23,908 nucleotides of DNA. Source: TMED26 sp002694075 (lineage in GTDB: Bacteria; Pseudomonadota; Alphaproteobacteria; Thalassobaculales; Thalassobaculaceae). Positions 15,252 through 23,755 of the stretch are shown one piece after another (the first letter of the stretch is position 1; every line of letters begins with the position of its first letter). The DNA is taken from the NCBI GenBank assembly GCA_036160575.1, contig JAYYDT010000075.1:1-23908 (forward strand). The letters run 5' to 3'. Under the pieces are notes generated by a model. The model had not been told where the DNA came from. It made no database searches and saw only the letters and a list, made by a program, of their open reading frames with translations. Made by a program: the position numbers and the translations under genes.

Positions 15252-16247
15252 ATGGGCGCCAAAGAATTTGATGTGGTCGCCATCGGCAACGCCATTGTCG
15301 ATGTCATCGCCCGCGCCGACGACGGCTTTTTGGCCGCTCAGGGCATCGACAAAGGGGTGATGACCCTAATCGACGAAGCTCGCGCGACGGCGCTTTACGC
15401 GGCCATGGGGCCGGCCATCGAAAGCTCCGGCGGCTCGGCCGCCAACACCATCGCCGGCCTGGCCAATCTCGGCGCCGCCACGGGCTATATCGGGGTGGTC
15501 GCCGAGGACGATCTGGGCGCGATCTTTCGCCACGATATCACCGCCCTTGGCGTCCACTTTCCGACCGCCCCGGTGGCCGCCGGGCCGGCCACCGCACGCT
15601 GTTTGATTGTGGTCACGCCGGACGCGCAGCGCAGCATGAACACTTTTCTCGGCGCTTGCGCCGACCTCAGCGTCGCGCACCTGGACCCGGCGCTGTTGGC
15701 GGCGGCCAAAGTGGTTTACCTGGAAGGCTATCTGTGGGACCGGCCGACCGCCAAAGCGGCCTTTTTGGAAGCTTGCCGGCTCACCCATGCGGCCGGCGGC
15801 AAAATCGCCCTTAGCCTGTCCGATCCGTTTTGCGTCGATCGTCACCGCGAGAGTTTTCGCGCCCTGATCGCCGACGAAGTCGATATCCTGTTCGCCAATA
15901 CCGATGAACTGACCGCCCTCCACGAAACCGACGACCTCGAAGCCGCCATCGCGGCGACAAGGGAATGGGTCGACATCGCGGCGGTGACGCGCGGGGCCAA
16001 CGGGGCGGTGATTGTCGCCGGCGACACCCGTGCCGAGATCGCCGCCCAGCCGGTCCCCCGGGTAATCGACACCACCGGCGCCGGTGATTTGTTCGCGGCC
16101 GGCTTTTTACGCGCCTATACCCAGAACCTCGACCTCGCCACTTGTGGGCGCTATGGCGCGATCGCCGCGGCCGAAGTGATCAGCCATTTTGGCGCCCGGC
16201 CGGAAAGCGACCTGGCCGAATTGGTGGCCGCCGCGCCGGCGGCCTGA
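15252..16247 (+). CDS. Adenosine kinase (PfkB family)
   Basis: This is a PfkB-family sugar or nucleoside kinase of 331 residues, most like the alphaproteobacterial adenosine kinases that phosphorylate adenosine to AMP in purine salvage. It shows VVAIGNAIVDVIARADDGFL at the N-terminus, the substrate-side motif SSGGSAANTIAGLANLG near 58-74, EGYLWD near 158, FANTDELTAL near 214, and the PfkB signature DTTGAGDLFAAGFL with catalytic Asp279. The ATG at 15252 has a GGGGAGAA ribosome binding site; a longer in-frame start at 15168 would add unrelated residues and cover the intergenic palindrome. An AmpG-type permease follows after 18 bases and is probably co-transcribed. Another PfkB substrate cannot be fully excluded from the sequence alone. 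Confidence 0.87.
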   Translation: MGAKEFDVVAIGNAIVDVIARADDGFLAAQGIDKGVMTLIDEARATALYAAMGPAIESSGGSAANTIAGLANLGAATGYIGVVAEDDLGAIFRHDITALGVHFPTAPVAAGPATARCLIVVTPDAQRSMNTFLGACADLSVAHLDPALLAAAKVVYLEGYLWDRPTAKAAFLEACRLTHAAGGKIALSLSDPFCVDRHRESFRALIADEVDILFANTDELTALHETDDLEAAIAATREWVDIAAVTRGANGAVIVAGDTRAEIAAQPVPRVIDTTGAGDLFAAGFLRAYTQNLDLATCGRYGAIAAAEVISHFGARPESDLAELVAAAPAA

Positions 16248-16265
16248 GCGCAGGCGTCCCAGCCG

Positions 16266-17573
16266 ATGTTGCGCATCGCCCAGGAGGTGTTCGGCACGGT
16301 CCTGCTGTTTATTCAGCCGCGAATGATCGCGGTCGCGATCCTTGGCGTGACCGCCGGTCTGCCGCTGGCCTTGACCGGTAGTGTGCTCACCGCGTGGATG
16401 ACCGAGGCCGGCGTTAGCCTTGGGTCGATTGGGCTGATCGCCCTGGTCGGTCTGTCCTACAATTTCAAATTCCTGTGGGCGCCGGTGATCGACCAACTGC
16501 CCCTGCCGCCGCTGACCACCTGGCTTGGGCGGCGGCGCGGCTGGTTGATTTTTTGCCAGATGGCGCTGATGGCCGCGGTCGTCGCCCTGGGCACGGCGGA
16601 TCCGCTCAACCATGCGCTGCTCACCGCCGGGCTGGCGGTTTTGGTGGCCTTCCTGTCGGCGTCTCAGGACATCGTCATTGACGCCTATCGCATTGAACGC
16701 CTGTCGGCCGCGGAACAGGGGGTTGGCGCCTCGACCTATATCTACGGCTATCGGGTCGGCATGCTGATCTCCGGCGGCGGCGCCCTGATCCTGGCCGACT
16801 CCCTCGATTGGTTCTGGGTCTATCTGGCGATGGCCGCGTGCGTCAGTGTCGGGGTGGTGACCGTTTTGCTGAGCCGAGAGCCGGAAGGCTCGGCCTTCGC
16901 CGACATGCCGGCCGGCCTCACCGGCGGGCAACAAATCGGCCACTGGCTATCGGTGGCGGTGGTCGCGCCGTTTCGCGAATTCACCGGCCGGCCAACTTGG
17001 GCGGCGATTTTGCTGTTTATCGTCTTTTATAAGTTCTGCGACGCCTTCGCCGGCATCATGGCGACACCTTTCTACCTGCAAATCGGGTTTTCCAAGACCG
17101 AGATCGGGGTGATCGCCAAGGGGATCGGGTTGGCGGCGACCTTGGGCGGGGTGTTTGTCGGCGCGCTGATGGTCGCCCGTCTCAATATTCTGCTCGCCTT
17201 GCTGATTTGCGGCGTACTACAGGGCTTGTCGAATTTGATGTTCGCCTACCTGGCGACCGCCGGTCACGATCTCGGTCTCCTGACCTTGACCATCGCCGTC
17301 GAGAATCTGACTGGCGGCATGGGCACGGCGGTCTTCGTCGCCTATATCTCGCAGCTCGCCCACATCAATTTCACCGCCACCCAGTTCAGCCTGCTGTCGA
17401 GCCTGGCCGCGGTCGGCCGCACGGTGTTGTCATCGGGCAGCGGTTTCGCCGCCGAGGCGCTCGATTGGATATGGTTCTTCGCCCTGTCGACGGCGCTGGC
17501 GGTGCCCGGCCTGCTGATCCTGTGGTGGCTGATGCGGCAAGCGCCCCGACCGTCGGACACGGCGGCGGATTAA
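16266..17573 (+). CDS. AmpG-family MFS permease (muropeptide transport)
   Basis: This 435-residue protein has about twelve membrane segments and the features of the AmpG branch of the major facilitator superfamily. After an amphipathic start (LLFIQPRM) come GVTAGLPLALTGSVLTAWMTEAGV, LSYNFKFLWAPVIDQ, the loop WLGRRRGWL and the diagnostic SASQDIVIDAYRIERL; AmpG proteins have QDI-x-DA-x-R here. The second half has FYKFCDAFAGIMATPFYLQIGF. AmpG imports anhydro-muropeptides for cell-wall recycling, and in some bacteria this affects beta-lactamase induction; no such regulator is visible here. It lies 18 bases after the kinase gene and probably shares its transcript. Its TAA stop interlocks with that of phoB on the other strand through TTAA. 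The start at 16266 fits the first membrane segment. Confidence 0.82.
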   Translation: MLRIAQEVFGTVLLFIQPRMIAVAILGVTAGLPLALTGSVLTAWMTEAGVSLGSIGLIALVGLSYNFKFLWAPVIDQLPLPPLTTWLGRRRGWLIFCQMALMAAVVALGTADPLNHALLTAGLAVLVAFLSASQDIVIDAYRIERLSAAEQGVGASTYIYGYRVGMLISGGGALILADSLDWFWVYLAMAACVSVGVVTVLLSREPEGSAFADMPAGLTGGQQIGHWLSVAVVAPFREFTGRPTWAAILLFIVFYKFCDAFAGIMATPFYLQIGFSKTEIGVIAKGIGLAATLGGVFVGALMVARLNILLALLICGVLQGLSNLMFAYLATAGHDLGLLTLTIAVENLTGGMGTAVFVAYISQLAHINFTATQFSLLSSLAAVGRTVLSSGSGFAAEALDWIWFFALSTALAVPGLLILWWLMRQAPRPSDTAAD

Positions 17574-18301
17574 GCCGGCGGCGGTGTTTTGACGGCCGCT
17601 CCGCCGATATCGGCCCCATCAATGGCGTAACCGGCCGACCGCACGGTGCGGATCAAATCCGGCAATCCGCCTTCGTTAAGGGTTTTGCGCAAACGGCGAA
17701 TATGCACGTCGACGGTGCGCGCCTCGACATAAACGTCACGGCCCCACACCGCGTCCAGCAATTGCTCGCGCGAAAACACCCGCCCCGGGCTTTCCAGGAA
17801 ATGCCGCAACAGGCGATATTCGGTCGGCCCCAAATGCAAGTCGCGGCCGCCGCGCTGGACCCGATGGCGAGCCAAGTCCATTTCGATATCGCCATAGACC
17901 AGTCGCTCGTTATCGCTTGGTTGGGAACGGCGCAGCACGGCGCGCACACGGGCCATCAATTCGCGCGGGCTGAACGGCTTGGTAATGTAATCGTCGGCTC
18001 CGGAATCCAAACCACGCACCCGGTCGCTATCTTCGCCGCGGGCGGTCAGCATGATGATCGGCACGTCGCGGGCGCTCTCATTGCGGCGGATACGCCGGCA
18101 CACCTCGATCCCGGAAAGCGAGGGCAACATCCAGTCGAGCAGGATCAGGTCCGGCGGTTCCTCGATCACCAGCAGGATCGCCTCCTCGCCGTCGACCGCT
18201 TCGGAGACCCGATATCCCTCGCTTTCGAGGTTGTAGCGCAGCATGGTCACCAACGCCGCCTCGTCTTCGACGATCAGAACATGCGGTTTGGGATCGGCCA
18301 C
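17570..18301 (-). CDS. phoB: Phosphate regulon response regulator PhoB
   Basis: PhoB is the OmpR-type response regulator that, once phosphorylated by PhoR, binds Pho boxes. The 243-residue product has the receiver domain with Glu12-Asp13, phospho-acceptor Asp56 in LILLDWMLPS, Thr86 and Lys108 (YITKPFSPREL). A winged-helix domain follows with LTARGEDSDRVRGLDSGADD between, LGPTEYRLLRHFLESPGRVFSREQLLDAVWG and RTVDVHIRRLRKTL. A GTG at 18301 is chosen as start: it lies seven bases after the phoU stop and has GAGGG just upstream; an ATG further up would overlap phoU. The C-terminal tail of about ten residues is slightly longer than in E. coli. It is the last gene of the operon, and its stop interlocks with that of the permease gene. 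Confidence 0.94.
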   Translation of the reverse strand: MADPKPHVLIVEDEAALVTMLRYNLESEGYRVSEAVDGEEAILLVIEEPPDLILLDWMLPSLSGIEVCRRIRRNESARDVPIIMLTARGEDSDRVRGLDSGADDYITKPFSPRELMARVRAVLRRSQPSDNERLVYGDIEMDLARHRVQRGGRDLHLGPTEYRLLRHFLESPGRVFSREQLLDAVWGRDVYVEARTVDVHIRRLRKTLNEGGLPDLIRTVRSAGYAIDGADIGGAAVKTPPPA

Positions 18302-18308
18302 GGTTCCC

Positions 18309-19034
18309 TCAATCCTTGGGCGGCAGGCCGACGATTTCAGCGGACGATGCATCGCCTTTCGGGCGATCGTCCTGGAGATGTTCGCCGGTTTCCTGGAAGT
18401 AAAAACTTTCGGCGATATTGGTGATGTGATCACCGAAGCGTTCGACGTTCTTAGCGATGAACAACAGGTGGGTGCACGCGCTGATGTTGCGCGGATCCTC
18501 CATCATATAGGTCAGCAATTCGCGGAAAATGCTGGTGTAGGTGGAATCGATCTCCTCATCGCGGCGCCAGACATTCATGGCCCGTTGAAGATCGCCGCGC
18601 GCGTAAGCGTCCAACATTTGGGCCAATAACTGCTGGGCCAGCCCGGCCATGCGGACGATGCCGTGAACCACCCCCACTTCCGGCAATTGGCTCAAGGTCG
18701 AGGCGCGTTTAGCGATGGATTTGGCGTTGTCGCCCATGCGCTCCAGATCGCCGGCGATCTTGAGCGAAGCGACGATAACCCGCAAGTCGCCGGCCATCGG
18801 CTGGCGCAAGGCCAGCAAGCGCACCACCATTTGGTCGATCCGCCCTTCGAGCTCATCGATTTTTGCATCGCCCGCGGCACAGCGCGCCGCCAACACGTCG
18901 TCGCGGCGACGGAAGGCGTCAACGGCGTCGGCCAATTGGCTTTCCACCAAACCGCCCATCTGGGTGATGGTGGTTTTCAGCGCGTTCAATTCGTCGCCGA
19001 AGGATTTAACGATATGGTCGTTGTTTTGGGACAT
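18309..19034 (-). CDS. phoU: Phosphate signalling protein PhoU
   Basis: PhoU is a cytoplasmic helical protein that links the Pst transporter to PhoR and is needed to shut down the Pho response in high phosphate. The 241-residue product is made of two three-helix repeats with the usual metal-binding motifs: DAKIDELEGRIDQMVVRLLALRQPMAGDLR in the first and FIAKNVERFGDHITNIAESFYF in the second, plus LERMGDNAKSIAKRA. The acidic and amide residues of these motifs are intact. The ATG at 19034 has AAGGA a few bases upstream. It lies 17 bases after pstB and seven before phoB, in the normal operon position. Length is typical for the family. Confidence 0.95.
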   Translation of the reverse strand: MSQNNDHIVKSFGDELNALKTTITQMGGLVESQLADAVDAFRRRDDVLAARCAAGDAKIDELEGRIDQMVVRLLALRQPMAGDLRVIVASLKIAGDLERMGDNAKSIAKRASTLSQLPEVGVVHGIVRMAGLAQQLLAQMLDAYARGDLQRAMNVWRRDEEIDSTYTSIFRELLTYMMEDPRNISACTHLLFIAKNVERFGDHITNIAESFYFQETGEHLQDDRPKGDASSAEIVGLPPKD

Positions 19035-19051
19035 ATGTCCTTCCCAATGGG

Positions 19052-19864
19052 TTAGCCGAAGCGGCCGGTGATGTAATCCTGAGTTTTGGAGTCCTTTGGG
19101 TTGGTGAAGATTTGCTCGGTCTCACCAAACTCAATCATATCACCAAGATGGAAAAACGCGGTTTTTTGCGAGACTCGGGCCGCTTGCTGCATTGAGTGGG
19201 TGACGATCAAGATGGTGAAATTATTACGTAATTCGTCGATCAATTCCTCAATGCGGGCGGTCGCGATTGGGTCGAGGGCGGAGCACGGCTCGTCCATCAA
19301 AATGATTTCCGGGTCGACGGCGATGGCGCGCGCGATGCACAGGCGCTGCTGCTGACCGCCGGAAATACTGGTGCCTGGTTGATCCAAGCGGTCCTTGACC
19401 TCCTCCCACAGCCCGGCGCGGCGCAGGCTGGTCATGACGATTTCATCGAAATCGGCCTTGGTCTGGCCGAGGCCATGGATCCGCGGGCCATAGGCGACAT
19501 TGTCGTAAATTGATTTTGGAAACGGGTTGGGCTTTTGAAAGACCATCCCGACGCGCGCGCGCAATTGCACGACATCGACATTGGGGGCGTAGATATCCTC
19601 GCCGTCGACGGTAATCCGGCCTTCCACACGGCAGCCCTCGATGACATCGTTCATGCGGTTGATGCAGCGCAAGAACGTCGACTTGCCACAGCCCGACGGC
19701 CCGATCAACGCGGTCACCTGGTTTTCCTGGATGGCCAGGCTGACCGCGTTCAAGGCCTGCGTCGTGCCATAAAAGACATTGGCCTTGTCGGCGACGATCT
19801 TGGCGTGGCCCTCGGTCACCGCCGCCGTCTGTCCCTGATCACCGGATTGGAAACGTGTTTCCAT
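19052..19864 (-). CDS. pstB: Phosphate ABC transporter ATP-binding protein PstB
   Basis: PstB is the ATPase that drives high-affinity phosphate import. The 270-residue product has Walker A GPSGCGKST at 55-63, the PstB-typical CINRMNDVIEGCRVEG, VGMVFQKPNPFPKSIYDNVAYGPR in the Q-loop region, the ABC signature SGGQQQRLCIARA, Walker B ILMDEPCSALDPIAT and the switch histidine in ILIVTHSMQQAARV. The N-terminal 20 residues are a soluble, poorly conserved extension. The ATG at 19864 lies eight bases after the pstA stop. It pairs with PstC and PstA from the same operon. Length and motifs are normal, and the call is firm. Confidence 0.97.
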   Translation of the reverse strand: METRFQSGDQGQTAAVTEGHAKIVADKANVFYGTTQALNAVSLAIQENQVTALIGPSGCGKSTFLRCINRMNDVIEGCRVEGRITVDGEDIYAPNVDVVQLRARVGMVFQKPNPFPKSIYDNVAYGPRIHGLGQTKADFDEIVMTSLRRAGLWEEVKDRLDQPGTSISGGQQQRLCIARAIAVDPEIILMDEPCSALDPIATARIEELIDELRNNFTILIVTHSMQQAARVSQKTAFFHLGDMIEFGETEQIFTNPKDSKTQDYITGRFG

Positions 19865-19872
19865 TTATCGCC

Positions 19873-21174
19873 CTACCACCGTCGTTCGAAACGGCGGCGC
19901 AGCAGCACCGCCAGCAGGTTCATCAAGATCAAGAAGCCAAGCAGGACCATGATCGCCGCCGACGTTTTTTCGACAAAGGCGCGCTCCGGGCTGTCGGCCC
20001 ACAGGAAAATCTGTACCGGCAAAACCGTCGCCGGGTCGGTCACCACACTTGGAATGTCGACGATAAAGGCGACCATGCCAATCATCAAAAGCGGCGCGGT
20101 TTCGCCCAGGGCTTGCGCCATGCCGATGATGGTGCCGGTCAAAATACCGGGCATCGCCAGGGGCAGGACATGATGGGTGATGGTTTGCAGCGGCGAGGCG
20201 CCCATACCCAGCGCGGCCTGGCGGATCGACGGCGGCACCGCCTTCAGCGCCGAACGGGCGGCGATGATGATGGTCGGCAAGGTCATCAAGGCCAGCACCA
20301 TGCCGCCAACCAAGGGCGCCGAGCGCGGTAAGCCAAAAAAGTTCAAGAACATCGCCAAACCAAGCAAGCCAAACACAATCGATGGCACGGCGGCCAGATT
20401 GTTGATATTGACCTCAATCATATCGGTCCAGCGGTTGCGCGGCGCGAATTCCTCAAGATAAACCGCCGCCATGACGCCAATCGGAAAAGCCAGAAGCAAG
20501 GTCACCGCCATGGTCAGCAAGGAACCGACAACGGCGCCCATAATGCCCGCCTCCTCCGGCTCACGGCTATCGCCGGAGGTGAAAAAGTCGGTATTGAACC
20601 GCGCTTGAATGGCGCCTTCGGCGGAAAGGCTATCGAACCAGCCGACTTCCTTGTCGTTGATTTGACGGTCGGCGGCCTTGGTTTCGCGTTTGATATGGCC
20701 CTTCGCGAACATGTCCATGTCGTCGGACATCTTAAACCACATGCGCTGGGTGGTGCCGACCAAATCGGGATTGGCCAAAACCATGTCGCGCAGGATGAAC
20801 GGCGCGTTGGGGGTGACAATGTTTTTCACCTTGCGCCGGTCACCACGGGTTTTGACGTCAGTGAACCGCGCTTTCAAAATATTGACCACCAGCTTGTTGT
20901 AATTGGCGTCGGCCATTTCGGCCGGCACCCGGTTGCCGGCGGGGTCGATGACGGCGGCGTCGAAATGCACGTCGAGGCTGACATAGTGCTGGCGAAAGGC
21001 GCCAATGCCATTGGCCACAATCGTGCCCAGCAACAGCAGCAGGATCGCCGCCGCCGCCAAAACCGAGGCCAGACCGAGCAGTCGGAAATTGCGTTCGGCG
21101 CGATACCGCTTGCGGGTCAGGGCGCTGTTGTCGAACCGTCGGCGGCGGTTTGGGACGGAGGCCGCGTCAGTCAT
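19873..21174 (-). CDS. pstA: Phosphate ABC transporter permease PstA
   Basis: PstA forms half of the phosphate channel. The 433-residue product is longer than the E. coli protein (about 296) because of a large N-terminal domain of the alphaproteobacterial PstA type (DUF3333). After RRRRFDNSALTRKRYRAERNF and a first membrane segment near 36-62, about 150 soluble, probably periplasmic residues follow, including ANYNKLVVNILKARF and SAEGAIQARFNTDFFTSGDS. The transporter domain starts near GIMGAVVGSLLTM and holds VYLEEFAPRN, NNLAAVPSIVFGLLGLAMF and the permease coupling-loop region AALGMGASPLQTITHHVLPLAMPGILTG. The ATG at 21174 is chosen because it overlaps the pstC stop by eight bases. PstB follows after eight bases. 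Confidence 0.94.
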   Translation of the reverse strand: MTDAASVPNRRRRFDNSALTRKRYRAERNFRLLGLASVLAAAAILLLLLGTIVANGIGAFRQHYVSLDVHFDAAVIDPAGNRVPAEMADANYNKLVVNILKARFTDVKTRGDRRKVKNIVTPNAPFILRDMVLANPDLVGTTQRMWFKMSDDMDMFAKGHIKRETKAADRQINDKEVGWFDSLSAEGAIQARFNTDFFTSGDSREPEEAGIMGAVVGSLLTMAVTLLLAFPIGVMAAVYLEEFAPRNRWTDMIEVNINNLAAVPSIVFGLLGLAMFLNFFGLPRSAPLVGGMVLALMTLPTIIIAARSALKAVPPSIRQAALGMGASPLQTITHHVLPLAMPGILTGTIIGMAQALGETAPLLMIGMVAFIVDIPSVVTDPATVLPVQIFLWADSPERAFVEKTSAAIMVLLGFLILMNLLAVLLRRRFERRW

Positions 21175-22549
21175 ATTTTTCTCGATATTTGCGAGTGACA
21201 TAAAGCGCCACGACATTGAGGCAAAGGGTGACCACGAACAACACCAGGCCGAGGGCAAAAGCGGCCAGGGTTTTCGCGGAATCGAATTCTTGGTCGCCGA
21301 CCAGCAAGGTGACGATTTGGACTGTCACGGTGGTCACCGCTTCCAGTGGATTGGCGGTCAAATTGGCGGCCAGACCGGCGGCCATGACGACGATCATGGT
21401 TTCGCCGATGGCCCGCGAGACGGCCAACAAAAACGCCGCGACAATGCCTGGCAAGGCGGCCGGCAAAACCACCCGGGTGATGGTTTCCGAACGCGTCGCG
21501 CCCAGCCCATAAGAACCGTCGCGCAGGGCTTGCGGCACGGCGTTGATGACATCGTCGGACAGCGAGGACACGAAGGGAATGATCATGATGCCCATCACCA
21601 CCCCGGCGGCGAGCGCGCTTTCCGAGGCGACGTCCAGGCCCAGGCCCTCGCCGGCGCCGCGGAAATAGGGCGCCACCGTCAGGGCCGCGAAAAAGCCGTA
21701 CACCACGGTCGGGATACCGGCCAAGATCTCAAGCAGCGGCTTGGCGACGCCGCGAAACCGGGCGTTGGCGTATTCAGCCAGATAAATCGCCGACATCAAC
21801 CCAATCGGCCCGGCCACCAGCATGGCGATCAAGGTGATCAACAAGGTGCCGGTGAAAAGTGGGATCGCGCCAAAAGCGCCGGAGGCGCCGACCTGGTCGG
21901 CGCGGATCGCCATTTGCGGGCTCCACTGAATGCCAAACAAAAAATCGCTGATCGGCACTTTGTCGAAGAAACGCAGGGTCTCGAAGATCAGCGACAGAAC
22001 AATGCCGACGGTGGTCAAAACAGCGATCGTGGAACAGCCGATCAGCAGATAGACGACGATCTTTTCGACCTGGTTGCGGGCCCGAAAGGCCGGCGCGATA
22101 TGCCGGCGGGCGGCCAGTAAACCGATCACGGCGAGCGCCGTGGCGACCGCCACCATGGCGATGTCGGCGATCGCGCCAAGCGCGGTAAAGCGCGCGGCGG
22201 CGGCGCGCACAACGGCGTCGGCGTTGTCGGCGCCAATCCCGGCGTTCGCTAAATTACGAATGTTGGTGATCAACAACGACGTTTCATCGTCGCTTAAGCT
22301 TTGGTATTGGGCCGGCAATTCGGCCAGCACCAGGCTTTCAACCACCGTTTCTTGACCGCCCAGCCAGAGGATGAGCAAAAGCAACGCCGGCAGGCCGCAC
22401 CAGAGCGCGACATAGGCACCGTAATAGTTGGGTAGGGAATGCAAGGCGCCGTAAACGCCATCGACCGCATTCAGCGCGCGGGCCCGGCCAAAGTAAAAGC
22501 CGGTGGCGATCAACAGCAGGACGGCGGTCAGGGAAATGGCCAGGTACAC
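21167..22549 (-). CDS. pstC: Phosphate ABC transporter permease PstC
   Basis: PstC is the second membrane subunit of the phosphate importer. The 460-residue product is longer than the E. coli protein (about 319). It begins with a membrane segment (AISLTAVLLLIATGFYFGRARA), a second near residue 50 (LPALLLLILWLGG), a soluble segment of about 70 residues and a third near 130-150. The transporter domain then runs from about 170 with FLFGIQWSP, IYLAEYANARFRGVAKPLLEILAGIPTVVYGFFA, SSLSDDVINAVPQALRDGSYGLGATRSETITRVVLPAALPGI and the C-terminal AGLAANLTANPLEAVTTVTVQIVTL. The start used is a GTG at 22549 with GAGAG upstream; no ATG lies ahead of the first membrane segment. The gene is separated from pstS by 61 bases containing a hairpin. 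Confidence 0.92.
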   Translation of the reverse strand: MYLAISLTAVLLLIATGFYFGRARALNAVDGVYGALHSLPNYYGAYVALWCGLPALLLLILWLGGQETVVESLVLAELPAQYQSLSDDETSLLITNIRNLANAGIGADNADAVVRAAAARFTALGAIADIAMVAVATALAVIGLLAARRHIAPAFRARNQVEKIVVYLLIGCSTIAVLTTVGIVLSLIFETLRFFDKVPISDFLFGIQWSPQMAIRADQVGASGAFGAIPLFTGTLLITLIAMLVAGPIGLMSAIYLAEYANARFRGVAKPLLEILAGIPTVVYGFFAALTVAPYFRGAGEGLGLDVASESALAAGVVMGIMIIPFVSSLSDDVINAVPQALRDGSYGLGATRSETITRVVLPAALPGIVAAFLLAVSRAIGETMIVVMAAGLAANLTANPLEAVTTVTVQIVTLLVGDQEFDSAKTLAAFALGLVLFVVTLCLNVVALYVTRKYREKYD

Positions 22550-22569
22550 GGCACTCTCACGGGTATGAC

Positions 22570-22600
22570 GGTGGCCGGTACCAGCGCGGCATCGGCCACC
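22570..22600 (-). terminator. Hairpin between pstS and pstC
   Basis: CGGCCACC at 22593-22600 and GGTGGCCG at 22570-22577 are exact reverse complements with a 15-base loop, between the pstS stop and the pstC start. There is no U-run. In Pst operons such structures can favour pstS over permease message; that role is an inference here. Confidence 0.4.
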
Positions 22601-22610
22601 ATCGAATGGA

Positions 22611-23654
22611 TCACTGCAAGCTCACATGCTCGAAGTTTTTGATCGCTTTGACAACCGCGGCGCGCTCCGCGTCCGACAACGGGATCAGCCCCTTGTCAAT
22701 GAGATAGCCGTCTTCGCCAATAGCGTTGGCGCTGGTGAAGGCGGCCGCGTATTCGGCGATGCCCGGGATCACCCCGACGTGCGCTTTCTTAATGTAGAAA
22801 TACAGCGACCGCGAGATGCCGTATTTGCCCGAGGCGATGTTCTCGAAGGTCGGCGCGACGCCGGCGACTTTCGTGCCCTGGATTTTATCGGCGTTCTGAT
22901 CGAGGAAGCTGAAGCCGAAAACACCGAAGGCGTCGGGGTTGGCTTCCAGCTTATTGACAATCATTTTGTCATTTTCGCCGGCTTCGATATAGGCGCCGTC
23001 CTCGCGGACCGCGTCGGCGAACTTACGGAACGCCTTTTTGCCTTCGGCCTTGCGAATGGCGGCTAGTTCGGGAAACGCTTTGGCGCCCGGACGCATGGCC
23101 AGTTCAGTGAAGGCGTCGCGGGTGCCGGAAGTCGGCGGCGGGCCCAGCACTTCGATTTTCGCGTTCGGCAGGTTGGGGTCGATCTCAGACCACTTCTGGT
23201 ACGGGTTCGAGACCATTTTGCCGTTGACCGGGACCATTTTGCCCAAAGCCATAAAAATTTGCTTTTTGGTCAGGTTGAGCTGCGGGCTGCCTTTTTTGTT
23301 CGACATCACGATGCCGTCATAGCCAACTTTGACTTCCGTCACGACAGTGACGCCGTTTTTGGCACAGCGATCGATTTCGGATTGCTTGATGCGCCGCGAG
23401 GCGTTGGTGATGTCCGGATGGTTTTTGCCAACACCGGCGCAGAACAACTTCAAGCCGCCGCCCGAACCGGTGCTCTCGATCACCGGGGTTTTGAAACTGG
23501 TTCCTTTCCCGAATTTCTCGGCAACGACGGTCGCAAATGGGAACACCGTCGACGAACCGACGATTTTAATCTGATCGCGCGCGATGGCCGGGCCGGCCAG
23601 GGCAACCGCCGCAACCAGGGCCAGCGATGCGGATTTCATGGTTTTGGTGAACAC
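22611..23654 (-). CDS. pstS: Phosphate ABC transporter substrate-binding protein PstS
   Basis: PstS is the periplasmic phosphate-binding protein. The 347-residue product starts with a signal peptide (FTKTMKSASLALVAAVALAGPAIA, predicted cleavage after residue 25), followed by IKIVGSSTVFPFATVVAEKFG and STGSGGGLKLFCAG, which together contain the phosphate-binding serine/threonine loops, then NASRRIKQSE and PPTSGTRDAFTELAM. The start is decided by the ribosome binding site: GAGGAG at 23664-23669 lies nine bases before a GTG at 23654. The ATG five codons later is 24 bases from it, and an upstream ATG at 23678 would include it. The preceding gene is phoR, and a Pho box lies about 85 bases upstream. 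Confidence 0.95.
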   Translation of the reverse strand: MFTKTMKSASLALVAAVALAGPAIARDQIKIVGSSTVFPFATVVAEKFGKGTSFKTPVIESTGSGGGLKLFCAGVGKNHPDITNASRRIKQSEIDRCAKNGVTVVTEVKVGYDGIVMSNKKGSPQLNLTKKQIFMALGKMVPVNGKMVSNPYQKWSEIDPNLPNAKIEVLGPPPTSGTRDAFTELAMRPGAKAFPELAAIRKAEGKKAFRKFADAVREDGAYIEAGENDKMIVNKLEANPDAFGVFGFSFLDQNADKIQGTKVAGVAPTFENIASGKYGISRSLYFYIKKAHVGVIPGIAEYAAAFTSANAIGEDGYLIDKGLIPLSDAERAAVVKAIKNFEHVSLQ

Positions 23655-23681
23655 CGGAAAGCTCTCCTCTAGGGACATGGG

Positions 23682-23705
23682 TTTGTCGGCGCCACCGCCG
23701 ACAAA
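23682..23705 (-). other. Leader hairpin of pstS
   Basis: TTTGTCGGC at 23682-23690 pairs with GCCGACAAA at 23697-23705 (nine bp, six-base loop) in the presumed 5' leader of pstS, between the Pho box and the ribosome binding site. The function is unknown; it may stabilise the message or end transcripts from phoR. No U-run follows on either strand. Confidence 0.45.
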
Positions 23706-23727
23706 ACCGTCACTACTAGGGTCCGTA

Positions 23728-23755
23728 TATGAAGTTTATTGCAGTTTTATGAAAA
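23728..23755 (-). promoter_or_regulatory. Pho box upstream of pstS
   Basis: On the minus strand, TTTTCAT (23755-23749), four A's and CTGCAAT (23744-23738) are two half-sites spaced eleven bases apart, each matching the PhoB consensus CTGTCAT at five of seven positions. A third similar unit, CTTCATA, lies at 23734-23728. The stretch is A/T-rich in a GC-rich region. It overlaps the end of phoR including its stop codon. Confidence 0.65.

Noticed and set aside
17207..18424. A 405-codon open frame crossing from the permease gene over phoB
   Set aside because: It is out of frame with the permease and antisense to phoB; the translation is Arg-rich and has no domain, and it covers two firm genes.
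23682..23705. Intrinsic terminator of phoR
   Set aside because: The stem is good but no U-run follows on the minus strand, so it is listed only as a leader hairpin.
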